Positions 45,110 through 56,212 of a DNA stretch of 64,000 bases are shown here, piece by piece (within the stretch, counting starts at the first letter, position 1; every line of letters begins with the position of its first letter). The notes below the pieces were generated by a model. It searched no databases and had not been told where the DNA came from. It saw nothing but the letters and a program-made list of their open reading frames with translations. The stretch lies in contig NZ_RZMW01000008.1 of NCBI RefSeq assembly GCF_003992625.1, positions 62,001 through 126,000 of the forward strand. The letters run 5' to 3'. The DNA comes from Pelagibacterium lentulum. Lineage in GTDB: Bacteria > Pseudomonadota > Alphaproteobacteria > Rhizobiales > Devosiaceae. The position numbers and the translations under genes were made by a program.

Positions 45110-46318
45110 ATGTCAACCGGGAGTCGCATAGCAGTTATCGTTGTGGCCGGTGGCGTAGGAGCCCGTGCAAACTCGGCGTCGGACACGAGCTTGCCCAAAC
45201 AGTACCGCCTTGTCGCCGGAATTCCTCTACTCTCGCGAACACTTGCGGCGTTGCTGGAGATTGACGCGGTTTCCGTGGTTGTTCCCGTGATTGGTAGCGA
45301 TCATCAGTCCTTTTACAACGACCTCGGCTTGTCGCACGCAAAGCTGCGCGGGCCCGTAATTGGCGGCGAGACACGGCAATTGTCGTGTCTTGCCGGTCTT
45401 GAGGCCTTGCAATCGGAAAAGCCTGACCTCGTTCTGATCCACGATGCAGCCCGCCCTTTTGTAGATGCGGCATTGATCGAAGGGGTAGCCGCCGCACTTG
45501 CAGACGCTGACGGTGCTATTCCCGTCACGCTTGTCACCGATACGATCAAGCGTTCCCTTGATGGGAAAACGGTCGGTGGCACCGAAGACCGCACCCAATT
45601 GTTTGCAGCTCAGACGCCGCAGGGCTTTCGCTATGAGCCTATCCTTGCGGCCCATCGCCGGGCCGTGGAGCTTAGCGACGGTTTCACCGATGACGCGGCA
45701 ATTGCCGAATGGGCCAATCTTCGGGTCGCGCTGTCGCAAGGCAGCACCCGGAATATCAAGATCACGTTACCGGAAGACTTTGCGCGAGCAGAGCGGATGA
45801 TATTGGGGAATAGGCGCATGGAGGTTCGGGTCGGCACAGGTTTTGATGTCCACGCCTTTGAGCCGGGCGATCATGTAATTCTCGGCAATATCGAAATCGC
45901 GCACTCAGCGCAGCTTAAAGGCCATTCGGATGCCGACGTGGTTTTGCATGCTCTTGCCGACGCTCTTTATGGCGCTCTCGCCGACGGCGATATCGGCGCC
46001 CATTTCCCCCCTAGCGACGACCAATGGAAAGGGGCGGATTCGACCATATTTCTTAAACATGCTACCCAGCGTGTCGCCGAGCGAGGCGGTCGGATTCTGC
46101 ACCTTGATGTCACGATAATCTGTGAGCGGCCAAAGATCGGACCGCATGTCCAGGCCATGCGCAAGCGCATTGCCGAAATCGCGGCGATCGATATCGGTCG
46201 GGTTGCAGTAAAGGCAACCACTTCGGAGCGATTGGGCTTTACCGGACGAGAAGAAGGTATTGCGGCGCAGGCGGCGGCGACGATCGAACTGCCCGGTGAG
46301 GCACTCCATGATGCTTGA
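45110..46318 (+). CDS. ispDF: Bifunctional IspD/IspF (MEP pathway)
   Basis: A 402-residue fusion. Residues 1-235 are IspD, 2-C-methyl-D-erythritol 4-phosphate cytidylyltransferase (AGGVGAR near the start, LPKQY). Residues 237-402 are IspF, 2,4-cyclodiphosphate synthase ([16 protein letters not shown] with the zinc-binding residues, [11 protein letters not shown]). It makes isoprenoid precursors in the cytosol. This fusion is common in alphaproteobacteria. The next gene's start overlaps its last 11 bases. Confidence 0.96.
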   Translation: MSTGSRIAVIVVAGGVGARANSASDTSLPKQYRLVAGIPLLSRTLAALLEIDAVSVVVPVIGSDHQSFYNDLGLSHAKLRGPVIGGETRQLSCLAGLEALQSEKPDLVLIHDAARPFVDAALIEGVAAALADADGAIPVTLVTDTIKRSLDGKTVGGTEDRTQLFAAQTPQGFRYEPILAAHRRAVELSDGFTDDAAIAEWANLRVALSQGSTRNIKITLPEDFARAERMILGNRRMEVRVGTGFDVHAFEPGDHVILGNIEIAHSAQLKGHSDADVVLHALADALYGALADGDIGAHFPPSDDQWKGADSTIFLKHATQRVAERGGRILHLDVTIICERPKIGPHVQAMRKRIAEIAAIDIGRVAVKATTSERLGFTGREEGIAAQAAATIELPGEALHDA

Positions 46319-46802
46319 TAATGAAACTCTGGCGCTGGCCCGAAAGGTCAATGAACGGCTTTTCATCGCCAGGAAAATCATGGTCACAGCGGAAAGCTGC
46401 ACGGGCGGTCTAATTGCGAGTGCGGTGACATCGGTTCCCGGTTCGTCATCCATTCTGTTCGGTGGATATGTAACTTATGACAATCGCGCCAAGATCGAAA
46501 TGATCGGGGTGCCAGACGACCTGATCGATCAATACGGCGCAGTATCGGAGCAAGTCGCAATTGCCATGGCCGAGGGCGCGCGCAGCACATCGCGTACTGA
46601 CCTTGCAATTGCCGTGACCGGCGTTGCCGGACCGGGCGGAGGAAGTGCCGACAAGCCCGTTGGCCTCGTTCATTTCGCGCTCACTACCGGCGAGACGACC
46701 ATGCATCGCGAACATCGCTTTGGAGCCTTGGGCCGCGATGAAATTCGTCAGGAAACGGTGCGATTTGCCCTGAAAATGATAATTGACGCGGGTAACGATT
46801 AG
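46308..46802 (+). CDS. CinA-like nicotinamide-nucleotide amidohydrolase
   Basis: A 164-residue stand-alone CinA C-terminal domain protein. Relatives of this type (PncC/YgaD) deamidate nicotinamide mononucleotide to nicotinate mononucleotide in NAD recycling. The motifs [15 protein letters not shown] and [10 protein letters not shown] are present. ATG 46308 has GAGG upstream, but ATG 46311 is equally possible. It is coupled to ispDF and ends overlapping the convergent gene by 4 bases. Confidence 0.9.
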   Translation: MMLDNETLALARKVNERLFIARKIMVTAESCTGGLIASAVTSVPGSSSILFGGYVTYDNRAKIEMIGVPDDLIDQYGAVSEQVAIAMAEGARSTSRTDLAIAVTGVAGPGGGSADKPVGLVHFALTTGETTMHREHRFGALGRDEIRQETVRFALKMIIDAGND

Positions 46803-47236
46803 CCGAAGCGTTTTTGCGCCTCGGCGACAAAGGCGTCGATAATCTCTTCCTGCTTGGCGGCAAATGCCGGTTCAGCCACCGAACGGATCAGCGGGTTGGC
46901 GATCTTGAAGTCGATCTCAAACCGGATATGGCTCCCCTGCTGCGCTGGCAGAAAATGCCAGATACTCGAGAGATAACTGAATGGGCCGTCGGTGGCGCGT
47001 GCACTGAGCGTTTTGGCTTCCGGATTGATCGTGATCGCGCTGGTATAAGCCTGAAAGACCGGGCCGAAACGAATGTGCATGCGCGCCGAGAACCGGGTCT
47101 CTGGCGCGCTTGTGCTACGGGTCACTTCCATCTTCTGGCAATAGGGAATGAAGTCGGGATAGGACTCCACATCCGCTACAAGCGCAAGCATCTGGTCCGC
47201 TGAATGCGGAACAATCCGCTCAAAGGTTCGCTGCAT
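46799..47236 (-). CDS. COQ10/RatA-family START-like protein
   Basis: A 145-residue helix-grip-fold protein with the RatA/COQ10 pattern (YPDFIPYC, then a GPF...W-F segment). Relatives bind ubiquinone or, in E. coli RatA, inhibit ribosome assembly; annotation as a toxin is not supported here. In Rhizobiales it commonly follows lipA, as seen. Its start overlaps the lipA stop by one base. Confidence 0.88.
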   Translation of the reverse strand: MQRTFERIVPHSADQMLALVADVESYPDFIPYCQKMEVTRSTSAPETRFSARMHIRFGPVFQAYTSAITINPEAKTLSARATDGPFSYLSSIWHFLPAQQGSHIRFEIDFKIANPLIRSVAEPAFAAKQEEIIDAFVAEAQKRFG

Positions 47237-48195
47237 CAGGCCTGGCCGAGTTTCGCCTGACGTGCTGCTCGCAATTGCGCAAAGTCTTCGCCCGCATGGT
47301 GCGACGAGCGCGTCAGCGGACTGGACGAGACCAATAGGAAGCCCTTGGTCTTGGCAATGGTCGCATAGGATTTGAACTCTTCAGGCGTTACGAAACGATC
47401 GACCTTGTGGTGTTTGCGCGTTGGCTGGAGATATTGCCCGATTGTTAGGAAATCCACATCAGCAATGCGCAGATCATCCATGAGTTGCAGCACTTCATTC
47501 CGCTCTTCTCCCAGCCCCACCATGATTCCGGACTTGGTGAACATCTGCGGATCCAACTCCTTCACGCGCTGCAGCAGCCGGATGGAATGGAAATAGCGGG
47601 CGCCTGGCCGCACGGTCAGATATTTGGATGGCACCGTTTCCAGATTATGATTGAACACATCGGGCTTGGCTGCCACTACGATTTCAAGTGCTCCGTCCTT
47701 GCGAAGGAAGTCCGGCGTGAGGATTTCGATGGTTGTCTTGGGATTGAGCGCGCGAATTGCCAAAATCACATCAGCAAAGTGCTGGGCGCCGCCATCGGGC
47801 AGATCGTCACGATCCACCGAAGTGATAACGACGTGCTCGAGGCCTAATTTATGGACGGCTTTGGCGACATTTTCAGGTTCATTGGGATCAAGCGGTGTGG
47901 GCAGGCCGGTGCGAACATTGCAAAACGCGCAAGCGCGTGTGCATATCTCGCCCATGATCATCATGGTCGCGTGTTTTTTGGACCAGCATTCTCCGATATT
48001 GGGACATCCTGCCTCTTCGCAAACAGTGACCAGCCCATGTTGGCGCACGATCTCTTGCGTTTCGCGATAGACCGGCGAACCGGGAGCCTTTACCCGAATC
48101 CAGTCGGGCTTGCGTAGCATTTCCGTATCGGGACGATTGGCCTTTTCCGGGTGCCGGGCAGTCGAGCGCGCGGCCGTATCGAGCAGAGTAACCAT
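47236..48195 (-). CDS. lipA: Lipoyl synthase
   Basis: A 319-residue radical-SAM enzyme that inserts two sulfurs into the octanoyl chains of lipoyl domains. Both iron-sulfur motifs are complete: [12 protein letters not shown] (auxiliary cluster) and CTRACAFC (CxxxCxxC, SAM cluster). It serves the lipoyl domains of PdhB and PdhC encoded a few kilobases away on the same strand. The ATG follows GGAAAGG. Confidence 0.96.
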   Translation of the reverse strand: MVTLLDTAARSTARHPEKANRPDTEMLRKPDWIRVKAPGSPVYRETQEIVRQHGLVTVCEEAGCPNIGECWSKKHATMMIMGEICTRACAFCNVRTGLPTPLDPNEPENVAKAVHKLGLEHVVITSVDRDDLPDGGAQHFADVILAIRALNPKTTIEILTPDFLRKDGALEIVVAAKPDVFNHNLETVPSKYLTVRPGARYFHSIRLLQRVKELDPQMFTKSGIMVGLGEERNEVLQLMDDLRIADVDFLTIGQYLQPTRKHHKVDRFVTPEEFKSYATIAKTKGFLLVSSSPLTRSSHHAGEDFAQLRAARQAKLGQA

Positions 48196-48224
48196 GTAGC
48201 CTTTCCGGTGTAGCCGGGCACTTT

Positions 48225-48482
48225 CTAGTCAAAGACCCGCGCCACAACAATGACAGATAACGCGCCAAGCGTAGAAATCGCTATATGGCGCACAAGCCAG
48301 TCGGAAATCGGCACCTGAATTCCCGCCCATAGGGTGAGATAGCTAACGATCACAGCTCCAGCAACCCCCGCTGCAAGATAACGCCATACACTTCCTTGTG
48401 TAAAAGCAAACGTGGCAAACAGGCCAGTGGCGAAACCAACCAATAGCCACACCATCATGGGGTGCGATGCAATCGTATTCAT
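48225..48482 (-). CDS. Small membrane protein, GlsB/YeaQ-like
   Basis: An 85-residue protein with three hydrophobic segments. The spacing of glycine and alanine residues ([31 protein letters not shown]) resembles the GlsB/YeaQ/YmgE stress membrane-protein family, although the sequence is diverged. A GAGGGA ribosome-binding site supports it. Members are often found between lpdA and lipA in rhizobia. Family assignment is tentative. Confidence 0.6.
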   Translation of the reverse strand: MNTIASHPMMVWLLVGFATGLFATFAFTQGSVWRYLAAGVAGAVIVSYLTLWAGIQVPISDWLVRHIAISTLGALSVIVVARVFD

Positions 48483-48673
48483 TGACGTCCCTCGTCATCA
48501 GGCAATGATGCGTGCAACGATAGTTACGATAATAGTGCCGATTTTAGATGTATTGACCCAAACATAAAGCGAGCGGTGATCTTTGGGTCAATTCTTTGTA
48601 AAGAAAATACGTAGCCTCCTAGTCGTGAACTGCAAATCTAATTTCATTGATGTCGGGATTTTCATCTCCTAAA

Positions 48674-49726
48674 TCAAGTTGATGGTGTGTCGAGAATATC
48701 CTCTATTTCAATCCAGTCGCCGCCACTGGCCGCTGAGGTCACAGTTGCCCGGACAAGCGCCATGCTCATGATGTTATCGGCGCCGGAGCTGAAGAACTTC
48801 GGTTCGCCACCGGAAACTATTGCACTGGCGATTGCATTGAGTGCGCCCGCTCGATCAAGATGCTCAAGCTTTCCAAGTTTCGGGTTCGCGGGCTTCTTGC
48901 CAAGGGGGCTAACCCGGACAATATCAGGGTAGCTTCCGTTTGGCTTATGGTCGCGCGATGACCAGGAAATTTCACCTTTTGAGCAATCCATGGACCATTC
49001 ACCTGACCAAGACGTGTCATTGGCACCGCTCATCCATGAGCCGCGATAGCTGACAATCGTGCCTTTTTCAAATTCGATGGTCGCAACGCCTATGGGATGA
49101 TGGACAAACTGGCTGTCCTTAACGTTCCAGGTGCGACAGGAAACACGCTTTGGATTGTCGCCCAGAACCATCCGCATCAGATCGAAATGGTGGATCGACA
49201 TATCCGCAAGCAATGGATCGGGAATATCCCAAAAGCGATAGCCGACCGAAGGTGCATGCTTGCGGAAATCGATGGATACGAGATTGACGTCGCCCAGCGT
49301 TTTACTGGCCACCATTCTGGCGACTTCGATGGGCGCGGGATGATGGCGGTAGTTCTGGCTCACCATCAGTATGCGGTCTTTCGCCTTGGCCTTGGCGACC
49401 AGCGCATGTGCCTCCCGCATCGTCGATGTAAACGGTTTCTCGACAAGCACATGCAAGCCGAGGTCCAAGGCCTGCCCGACAACGGGAAAATGGGCCTCGG
49501 TACGAAGTGTGGCGATCACGAGATCGGCCTTTGTCGACGCTGCCGCCTCGGCAAGATTGGCAAAGCACATTGCGGGCGCAATACCCAACTCGTCCTGCGC
49601 CCGTTTGAGCGTGTCGGGGCTGGCATCGACATAAGCAACCGGTTCGATTGCACTTACCGTCGGAATAACATCCTTGGCCCAGGAAAAGCCCCAATTGCCA
49701 AGTCCGACCTGTATTGCTCTGACCAT
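48674..49726 (-). CDS. Gfo/Idh/MocA-family oxidoreductase
   Basis: A 350-residue NAD(P)-dependent dehydrogenase-like protein. Rossmann N-terminus (VGLGNWGFSWAKD), the EKPF motif near residue 96 and the DMSIHHFDLMR motif (catalytic His) near residue 177 identify the family. Substrates are usually sugars or inositols; none can be chosen here. It sits 10 bases downstream of lpdA, on the same strand. No sugar transporter is adjacent. Confidence 0.88.
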   Translation of the reverse strand: MVRAIQVGLGNWGFSWAKDVIPTVSAIEPVAYVDASPDTLKRAQDELGIAPAMCFANLAEAAASTKADLVIATLRTEAHFPVVGQALDLGLHVLVEKPFTSTMREAHALVAKAKAKDRILMVSQNYRHHPAPIEVARMVASKTLGDVNLVSIDFRKHAPSVGYRFWDIPDPLLADMSIHHFDLMRMVLGDNPKRVSCRTWNVKDSQFVHHPIGVATIEFEKGTIVSYRGSWMSGANDTSWSGEWSMDCSKGEISWSSRDHKPNGSYPDIVRVSPLGKKPANPKLGKLEHLDRAGALNAIASAIVSGGEPKFFSSGADNIMSMALVRATVTSAASGGDWIEIEDILDTPST

Positions 49727-49736
49727 AAGGTGCCCC

Positions 49737-51176
49737 TTAAATGTTGAGCGCCTGTCCGTAAGCGTCCAGAACGCTTTCCTTCATGGTTTCAGACAGCGTT
49801 GGATGCGGGAAGATGGTGTGCATCAAATCTTCTTCTGTCGTCTCGAGGTTCATCGCAACGACGAAACCTTGAATAAGTTCCGTTACTTCCGCTCCGATCA
49901 TGTGCGCGCCCAGCAATTCGCCGGTTTTCTTGTCGAAAATGGTTTTTACCAATCCGTCGGGCTCGCCCAAGGCGATAGCCTTGCCGTTGCCGACAAAGGG
50001 AAAACGCCCCACACGGATTTCGCGTCCCGCTTCCTTGGCTTTGGCTTCGGTCAAGCCGACACTGGCCACCTGTGGCTCGCAATAGGTGCAGCCGGGAATC
50101 TTGCTCTTGTCCAAGCCGTGTACCTTCTTGCCGGCAATGGTTTCGACGGCAATGACGGCTTCATGCTCGGCCTTATGCGCCAGCATCGGGGGGCCGGCAA
50201 CATCGCCGATGGCCCAGATGCCCTCGACATTAGTGCGACCGTGGCCATCCACGACGATGATACCCCGATCGATCTTAACGCCTGCATTTTCCAGCCCGAG
50301 ATTTTCCGAATTGGCCTGAACTCCGACCGCGGAAATCAGTACATCGGCCTTGATTTCTTTCTTGTCGCCATTCTTGAGTTCAACATGAGCGGTGATACCG
50401 TCTTTGGACTTATCGACCTTGGAAACCTTGGCGTCGGTCAGAATCTGGATGCCTCGCTTTTCAAAGCGTTTGCGTGCAAGACCGGAGATTTCCGCATCTT
50501 CAACCGGCATAATCTGAGGCAGCAACTCGATTACCGTCACTTCGGCACCCATCGAGCGATAGAAAGACGCAAACTCGATGCCGATTGCGCCCGATCCCAT
50601 CACTGCGACTGATTTAGGCATCGTTTCGGGCTTGAGCGCTTCGAAATAGGTCCAGATCCTGTCGCTATCGGGCTCAATCCCAGGCAGAACACGGGGCCGT
50701 GCGCCCGTTGCGATGATAATGTTCTTGGCCTTGTAGGTCCCCTCACCCAACGTTGTTTTCGGCTTGGGGTGCTGCGGCTCGACTGGGTTCTTTTTCATCG
50801 CCTCGACCTTGACCTCGCCGGGTTTCGTAATCGTGGCTTCGCCCCAGATGATATCGACCTTGTTCTTTTTCATCAGGAACTGCACGCCATCGTTCATCCG
50901 GCCAGCAATGCCGCGCGAGCGCTTGACGATCTCGGCAATATCGAAGCCGAACTTGTCGGCCTTAAGTCCGTAATCCTTGGCATGACCCATATGGCCGTAG
51001 ATTTCGGCCGAACGCAGCAGCGCTTTTGTGGGGATACATCCCCAGTTCGAGCAGATGCCGGCCATATGCTCGCGCTCGACAATCGCAGCCTTGAGGCCCA
51101 ACTGCGATGCACGAATGGCCGCGATATAGCCACCAGGGCCGGCGCCGATCACCAGAACATCGTATTGATCCGCCAT
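49737..51176 (-). CDS. lpdA: Dihydrolipoyl dehydrogenase (E3)
   Basis: A 479-residue flavoprotein that reoxidises lipoyl groups, the E3 of pyruvate dehydrogenase. FAD motif GAGPGGYIAA, redox-active disulfide in CSNWGCIPTKALL (C-x4-C), NAD motif MGSGAIGIEFASF and the C-terminal catalytic HPTLSE (His-Glu pair) are present. This pdh-linked version lies 27 bases downstream of the SGNH-hydrolase gene. The ATG follows AAAGAGG. Confidence 0.96.
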   Translation of the reverse strand: MADQYDVLVIGAGPGGYIAAIRASQLGLKAAIVEREHMAGICSNWGCIPTKALLRSAEIYGHMGHAKDYGLKADKFGFDIAEIVKRSRGIAGRMNDGVQFLMKKNKVDIIWGEATITKPGEVKVEAMKKNPVEPQHPKPKTTLGEGTYKAKNIIIATGARPRVLPGIEPDSDRIWTYFEALKPETMPKSVAVMGSGAIGIEFASFYRSMGAEVTVIELLPQIMPVEDAEISGLARKRFEKRGIQILTDAKVSKVDKSKDGITAHVELKNGDKKEIKADVLISAVGVQANSENLGLENAGVKIDRGIIVVDGHGRTNVEGIWAIGDVAGPPMLAHKAEHEAVIAVETIAGKKVHGLDKSKIPGCTYCEPQVASVGLTEAKAKEAGREIRVGRFPFVGNGKAIALGEPDGLVKTIFDKKTGELLGAHMIGAEVTELIQGFVVAMNLETTEEDLMHTIFPHPTLSETMKESVLDAYGQALNI

Positions 51177-51203
51177 TGGTTTACCTCTTTAAAATTGCCG
51201 GGC

Positions 51204-51845
51204 CTATAGCCCTAGAAGTTCGGAAACAAGCGGCGCAAGCGCGTCGCCAATCGCGCGCGTATTCTGCGCGTCGAGATGCACACCGTCTGCAGGATGGGCC
51301 TTTGCCACCGTCGCCGCGTCAAAAAAGCTGGCGCCGATGTCGTTTGCGACTCGCGCATAATGCGATGCAAATTCGCGCGATTCCGAAACGCCGCCTTCAA
51401 ACATGGGTGAAAGGTCGGCGTGAGTCGTATTCGTTGCGTAAGGTGGAGAGACCAGCACGACCTTGGGAACCGGCATGCCTTCGCCATAAGGGAAAGTCAT
51501 CACGATTTCCGCCAGGCGTTTCATGCCCATCGCAGCGCCGAGCGCGGACCCGCAGATATAGGATTTGAGGTCGTTTGTCCCAAGCATGATGATAACGGCG
51601 TCGAGCGGCTTATGTGACGCGAGCAGCGTTGGCAGAATGCGCGCACCGTTTCGATCTGCCATAGCGCTGTGGTCGTCGAACACGGTAGTGCGACCACCCA
51701 GGCCCTCCGCGATGACGCGGGCCATGCCGCCCAACCCGACTTCAAGCCGGGTTGGCCAGAGATCCTGGTAGGCATGGCGCCGACCTTCGACGACCGGATC
51801 GGAACCGAACGTCAGACTATCGCCATAGGCAAGGATCGTCTTCAT
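51204..51845 (-). CDS. SGNH/GDSL hydrolase (arylesterase-like)
   Basis: A 213-residue esterase-fold protein. Block I is AYGDSLTFG, block III GTND (with Asn) and block V DGVHLD (catalytic Asp-His). No signal peptide, so likely cytoplasmic. It lies inside the pyruvate dehydrogenase cluster between pdhC (16 bases) and lpdA (27 bases), an arrangement also seen in rhizobia; its role there is unknown. Substrate unknown. Confidence 0.9.
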   Translation of the reverse strand: MKTILAYGDSLTFGSDPVVEGRRHAYQDLWPTRLEVGLGGMARVIAEGLGGRTTVFDDHSAMADRNGARILPTLLASHKPLDAVIIMLGTNDLKSYICGSALGAAMGMKRLAEIVMTFPYGEGMPVPKVVLVSPPYATNTTHADLSPMFEGGVSESREFASHYARVANDIGASFFDAATVAKAHPADGVHLDAQNTRAIGDALAPLVSELLGL

Positions 51846-51861
51846 GCGCCGCGCCTCCGGT

Positions 51862-53187
51862 TCAGGCCAGCATCATTACAGGCGTTTCAATCAAAGTCTT
51901 GAAGGCTCCAAGGAGTTCTGCACCAAGTGCGCCATCGACCGAGCGGTGATCGCAGGACAGAGTGACCGTCATGAAATTGCCGGACTTGATCTCGCCCTTT
52001 TCGACATAGACCCGCTCTTCGCCGGCGCCGACCGCAAGAATCGTTCCATGCGGCGGATTGATCACGGCTCCAAAATGCTTGATGCCGTACATGCCGAGAT
52101 TGGAAACCGAGGACGCACCGCCCTGATACTCATGGGGAGCCAGTTTCTTGTTGCGGGCGCGGGTGGCCAGATCTTTCACTTCATCGGAAATTTGACGAAG
52201 AGTCTTGGTATCACAAGACCTTACGACCGGTGTGAACAGCCCGCCCGGAACAGCGACAGCAACCGCAACATCGGAACGATGGTGGTAAAGGATAGCATCA
52301 CCAGCCCAGGTTGCGTTGGCTTGCGGAACCTGTTGCAGCGCGAGGGCCCAGGCCTTCATGATAAAATCATTGACCGAAAGCTTATAGGCGGGCTTACCTT
52401 CCTTGTCTTTCGGAGCTGCTGCATTGATGTCGGCACGGGCCTTGAGCAGGGCGTCGATACGACAGTCCAGTGTGAGATAGAAGTGTGGCACCGTCTGCTT
52501 GGATTCTGTAAGCCGCGCAGCCACGGTTTTGCGCATGCCGTCGGCAGGCACGAGATCGTATGTGCCTTCCTCGTACATCGCGACGACCTGGTTCTTGGAA
52601 AGCCCGGTAGCCATAGAAGCACCGGCGACGGGAGCCGGCGAAGCCTTGGACGGCACGCCATCTTTTTTGGCTTTCTCAACGTCGGCTTTGACAATGCGCC
52701 CCTTGGGTCCTGTGCCGGAAAGATCCGAAAGCTCGATACCGGCCTCTTTCGCGAGACGGCGGGCCAGCGGCGAAGAGAAAACGCGGCCGCCAGAGTCCTT
52801 TGGTGCAGGCGATGGCGCTGATTCTACTTTGGCTTGCACAGGTGCAGGAGCGGCCTTTTCCTCGTCCTTGGAAACTTCCGGCTTTGCTTTTTCTGCTTTT
52901 GCGGCAGGGGCCAGAGCGACGTCGCCGATGTCGCCTGCGCTTTCGCCTTCCTCCAGCAACACGGCAATCACGGCGTTGACCTTGACGTTTTCGGAGCCTT
53001 CCGAGACAAGAATCTTGCCAATTGTGCCTTCGTCGACGGCTTCAACTTCCATAGTCGCCTTGTCGGTTTCGATTTCGGCAATGACATCGCCTGCGGAAAC
53101 GCTGTCGCCTTCCTTGACGTGCCACTTGGCTAGCGTGCCCTCTTCCATGGTCGGCGACAGGGCAGGCATTGTGATGTTGATGGGCAT
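51862..53187 (-). CDS. pdhC: Pyruvate dehydrogenase E2, dihydrolipoyl acetyltransferase
   Basis: A 441-residue E2 core. Residues 1-80 form the lipoyl domain with the lipoylated Lys43 (ETDKAT). A Pro/Ala linker follows, then the E1/E3-binding domain ([18 protein letters not shown] region, named here by its first residues), and the catalytic domain with CDHRSVDG (active His). It transfers acetyl groups to CoA. It lies 12 bases downstream of pdhB. Confidence 0.96.
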   Translation of the reverse strand: MPINITMPALSPTMEEGTLAKWHVKEGDSVSAGDVIAEIETDKATMEVEAVDEGTIGKILVSEGSENVKVNAVIAVLLEEGESAGDIGDVALAPAAKAEKAKPEVSKDEEKAAPAPVQAKVESAPSPAPKDSGGRVFSSPLARRLAKEAGIELSDLSGTGPKGRIVKADVEKAKKDGVPSKASPAPVAGASMATGLSKNQVVAMYEEGTYDLVPADGMRKTVAARLTESKQTVPHFYLTLDCRIDALLKARADINAAAPKDKEGKPAYKLSVNDFIMKAWALALQQVPQANATWAGDAILYHHRSDVAVAVAVPGGLFTPVVRSCDTKTLRQISDEVKDLATRARNKKLAPHEYQGGASSVSNLGMYGIKHFGAVINPPHGTILAVGAGEERVYVEKGEIKSGNFMTVTLSCDHRSVDGALGAELLGAFKTLIETPVMMLA

Positions 53188-53199
53188 CTCGTTGCTCCC

Positions 53200-54606
53200 T
53201 CAGCTCCGGTAGGTCACGGCGTTTACCGCCGCGATGACTTCATCGACGCTTGGCAACGCCAGTTTCTCGAGGTTGGCGGCATATGGCATCGGAACGTCCT
53301 TGCCCGTCACACGCGTCACCGGCGCGTCGAGATAGTCGAATGCCTGCTCCATCAAGCGCGCCGCAATTTCTGAGCCGATACCGCCCTGCGGCCAGCCTTC
53401 TTCGACGGTGACGCAGCGACCGGTCTTTTTGACCGATTCGATTACCGTCTCAATGTCGAGCGGACGCAGCGTGCGCAAGTCGATCAGTTCGACATCGACC
53501 CCGGCATTGACCAGCTTTTCAGTCGCCTGGGTCGCGTAGCGCATGCCCATCGAATAGGACACGATGGTAACGTCCTTGCCCTTTCGGGCTACACGAGCCT
53601 TGCCGATAGGCAGAACGAAATCATCCATCTTCGGCACTTCGCCGGTTGAACCGTAGAGAATTTCGTTTTCAAGAAACACAACCGGATTGGGCGAGCGTAT
53701 TGCTGCCTTGAGCAACCCCTTGGCATCGGCGGCAGTATAAGGCGCAATAACGATCAGACCCGGTACATGGGAGTACCACGCGGAATAATCCTGGCTGTGC
53801 TGGGCGCCAACGCGCGCCGCAGCACCATTGGGGCCGCGGAACACCATCGGCGCACTGACCTGTCCGCCAGACATGTAAAGCTGTTTTGCAGCAGAGTTGA
53901 TGATCTGATCGATGGCCTGCATGCCGAAGTTCCAAGTCATGAACTCGACAATTGGCTTAAGGCCGGCAAAAGCGGCACCTACCGCCAATCCGGCGAAGCC
54001 GTGCTCGGTAATCGGTGTGTCGATAACACGTTCCGCACCAAACTCCTGAAGCAGGCCCTGGGTCACCTTATATGCGCCCTGGTACTCGGCCACCTCTTCG
54101 CCCATGACAAAGACGTCCTTGTCCGCCCGCATTTCTTCGGCCATTGCGTCGCGCAAAGCCTCGCGAACCGTGATCGTTACCATCTCCACGTCACCGGGAA
54201 TATCGGGGTCGTCCTGTGGCTTGAACTGCGGCGCTGCCGGAGCATCTGTTGCCTTGGTGGTTGGCTGGGATTGCTCGGCCGCCGCGCTATCGGGACCCGG
54301 CTTTTCCGATTCCTTGGGCTCATCAGTACCGGTCTGCGAAGAAGAAACGTCATCGGCGCTTTCGCCCTCGCCGAGCAAGGCAGCAATCGGGGTGTTGACC
54401 TTTACCCCTTCAGTGCCTTCGGCAACGAAAATCTTACCGATCGTTCCTTCGTCCACAGCCTCGACTTCCATCGTGGCCTTATCGGTTTCAATCTCGGCAA
54501 TTGCGTCGCCTGGGGCAACCTTGTCGCCTTCCTTGACGAGCCATTTGGCCAGTGTACCCTCTTCCATCGTCGGAGACAGGGCGGGCATAAGAATATCGGT
54601 TGGCAT
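53200..54606 (-). CDS. pdhB: Pyruvate dehydrogenase E1 beta with N-terminal lipoyl domain
   Basis: A 468-residue E1-beta carrying an extra lipoyl domain (residues 1-80, Lys43) closely similar to that of PdhC, joined by an acidic/Ala-Pro linker to the transketolase-like beta domain (starting about residue 140, with the [14 protein letters not shown] segment). The lipoyl-E1beta fusion is typical of alphaproteobacteria. Together with PdhA it decarboxylates pyruvate using thiamine diphosphate. Confidence 0.96.
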   Translation of the reverse strand: MPTDILMPALSPTMEEGTLAKWLVKEGDKVAPGDAIAEIETDKATMEVEAVDEGTIGKIFVAEGTEGVKVNTPIAALLGEGESADDVSSSQTGTDEPKESEKPGPDSAAAEQSQPTTKATDAPAAPQFKPQDDPDIPGDVEMVTITVREALRDAMAEEMRADKDVFVMGEEVAEYQGAYKVTQGLLQEFGAERVIDTPITEHGFAGLAVGAAFAGLKPIVEFMTWNFGMQAIDQIINSAAKQLYMSGGQVSAPMVFRGPNGAAARVGAQHSQDYSAWYSHVPGLIVIAPYTAADAKGLLKAAIRSPNPVVFLENEILYGSTGEVPKMDDFVLPIGKARVARKGKDVTIVSYSMGMRYATQATEKLVNAGVDVELIDLRTLRPLDIETVIESVKKTGRCVTVEEGWPQGGIGSEIAARLMEQAFDYLDAPVTRVTGKDVPMPYAANLEKLALPSVDEVIAAVNAVTYRS

Positions 54607-54626
54607 TGCGAATGTTCTCCCTGCCC

Positions 54627-55640
54627 TTAGAGCGTAATGTCGGTATAGAGCTCGGATGTATCCGGCTCAGGATCGTTGGTCGCAAAGTCTGCCGCCTCGG
54701 TGACGATGGCGCGAATTTCCTTCTCGATTTCCTTGAGATCGTCCTCGGTAGCATGACCTTCAGCAAGGATGCGCTGACGCACCTGTTCGATAGGATCGCG
54801 CTCGGAGCGCATAGAAGTCACTTCGTCCTTGGAACGATATTTCGCCGGATCGGACATAGAGTGCCCGCGATAGCGATAGGTTAGCATTTCAAGGATGTAC
54901 GGCCCCTTGCCAGACCGCGCGTGTTCAATCGCGCGCTCCGCCGCTTCCTTGACCAGCCGCACATCCATGCCGTCGACCTGTTCGCCGGGAATGCCGAACG
55001 ACACGCCGCGCTGGGACAGATCCGTGGTCGATGCCGCGCGCTCAAGCGATGTCCCCATGGCGTATTTGTTGTTTTCGATTATATAGACAACCGGCAGGTT
55101 CCAGAGCTTGGCCATATTGAAGCTCTCATAAACCTGCCCCTGATTGGCTGCGCCATCGCCGAAATAGGTAAGCGATACGCTGTCCTCACCGCGATATTTG
55201 GATGCAAAGGCAAGGCCAGTACCGAGTGAAGCCTGCGCGCCAACGATGCCATTACCGCCATAGAATCGATGCTCGTTGGAGAACATGTGCATCGAGCCGC
55301 CCTTGCCTTTGGACAAGCCGCCCTGGCGGCCGGTCAATTCCGCCATGACCCCCTTAGGATCAAGTCCCATGACGAGCATGTGCCCGTGGTCGCGATACCC
55401 AGTTATCTGGGCATCTTCGCCCTTGCGTGAGGCCATGGTAATGCCTGTAACAACAGCTTCCTGCCCAATATACAGGTGGCAAAAACCGCCAATGAGGCCC
55501 ATGCCATACATCTGACCGGCCTTTTCTTCAAAGCGCCGGATCAGAAGCATTTCACGGAATGCGTAAAGCTCGTCTTCCTTGGAAAATTGAGGGGCATTGG
55601 TCTTGGCTTTGGCCTTTGTGGCCGTCGCTTTACGCGCCAT
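54627..55640 (-). CDS. pdhA: Pyruvate dehydrogenase E1 alpha
   Basis: A 337-residue thiamine-diphosphate enzyme subunit. The ThDP-binding motif GDGAANQG with its downstream NNKYA is present, and the loop [10 protein letters not shown] is the E1-alpha signature around the phosphorylation-type loop. It heads the pdh operon on the minus strand, followed 20 bases later by pdhB. The N-terminus is Ala/Lys-rich and probably disordered. About 200 bases upstream should contain the promoter. Confidence 0.96.
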   Translation of the reverse strand: MARKATATKAKAKTNAPQFSKEDELYAFREMLLIRRFEEKAGQMYGMGLIGGFCHLYIGQEAVVTGITMASRKGEDAQITGYRDHGHMLVMGLDPKGVMAELTGRQGGLSKGKGGSMHMFSNEHRFYGGNGIVGAQASLGTGLAFASKYRGEDSVSLTYFGDGAANQGQVYESFNMAKLWNLPVVYIIENNKYAMGTSLERAASTTDLSQRGVSFGIPGEQVDGMDVRLVKEAAERAIEHARSGKGPYILEMLTYRYRGHSMSDPAKYRSKDEVTSMRSERDPIEQVRQRILAEGHATEDDLKEIEKEIRAIVTEAADFATNDPEPDTSELYTDITL

Positions 55641-55841
55641 GCGGACGTCTCCAGTCGAAATGGATCAAATCCGACACCAGAAGGTGCGCGGATACTGAAC
55701 AGCAGTGATGCACATTATAGGCTGGATTGCTATCGCAAAAGTGGCAAACGCATCCCTTTTCGACACGCAATTATATGATATTAAACAGAAAAATAAAATT
55801 ACCTGAATTTCAGTTAACTCTTGATGTTAACCTATATCAAG

Positions 55842-56162
55842 TTATGCGTCCGTGTCGATGACGATGACAATATCGTCGGGATGGACCAGCCCCAGCAATG
55901 CTCGTGCTCGTTCGGTGAGGATATCTGGATCGAGTTTGCGTGGATTAAACAGCGCAATTCTATGCCGATAGGCATCAGCTTCTATTTGAAGAGCAGCTTT
56001 TCGAGCGTTGAGTACCGCGATTTCTTCAACCATAGCCTTCTGGCTTTGAATGCCGAACGCACCTGTCAAAACATGGTAGCCAAGATAGCCTTGAAAAGCC
56101 AGCAACCCCGCGGTGACCGATAGCTTAAGCAATATTGAGGGACGCTTGATGCGGGTGGGCAT
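55842..56162 (-). CDS. Septum formation initiator (FtsB/DivIC family)
   Basis: A 106-residue bitopic membrane protein: basic N-terminus, one membrane helix (about residues 12-34), then a coiled coil (EEIAVLNARKAALQIEADAY). It joins the FtsQLB complex that activates septal wall synthesis. It lies between eno and pdhA in the order pdhA - divIC - (DUF4180) - eno on the minus strand, normal for rhizobia. Confidence 0.88.
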   Translation of the reverse strand: MPTRIKRPSILLKLSVTAGLLAFQGYLGYHVLTGAFGIQSQKAMVEEIAVLNARKAALQIEADAYRHRIALFNPRKLDPDILTERARALLGLVHPDDIVIVIDTDA

Positions 56163-56212
56163 GATGACTCGACACTCACAAGGTACTTTATACTGTTAAT
56201 AGCGCATCAAGC

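Noticed and set aside
46799-47236. Toxin of a toxin-antitoxin pair (RatA name)
   Set aside because: The protein is of the COQ10/START type and there is no antitoxin gene; its neighbour lipA is conserved. No TA system is supported.
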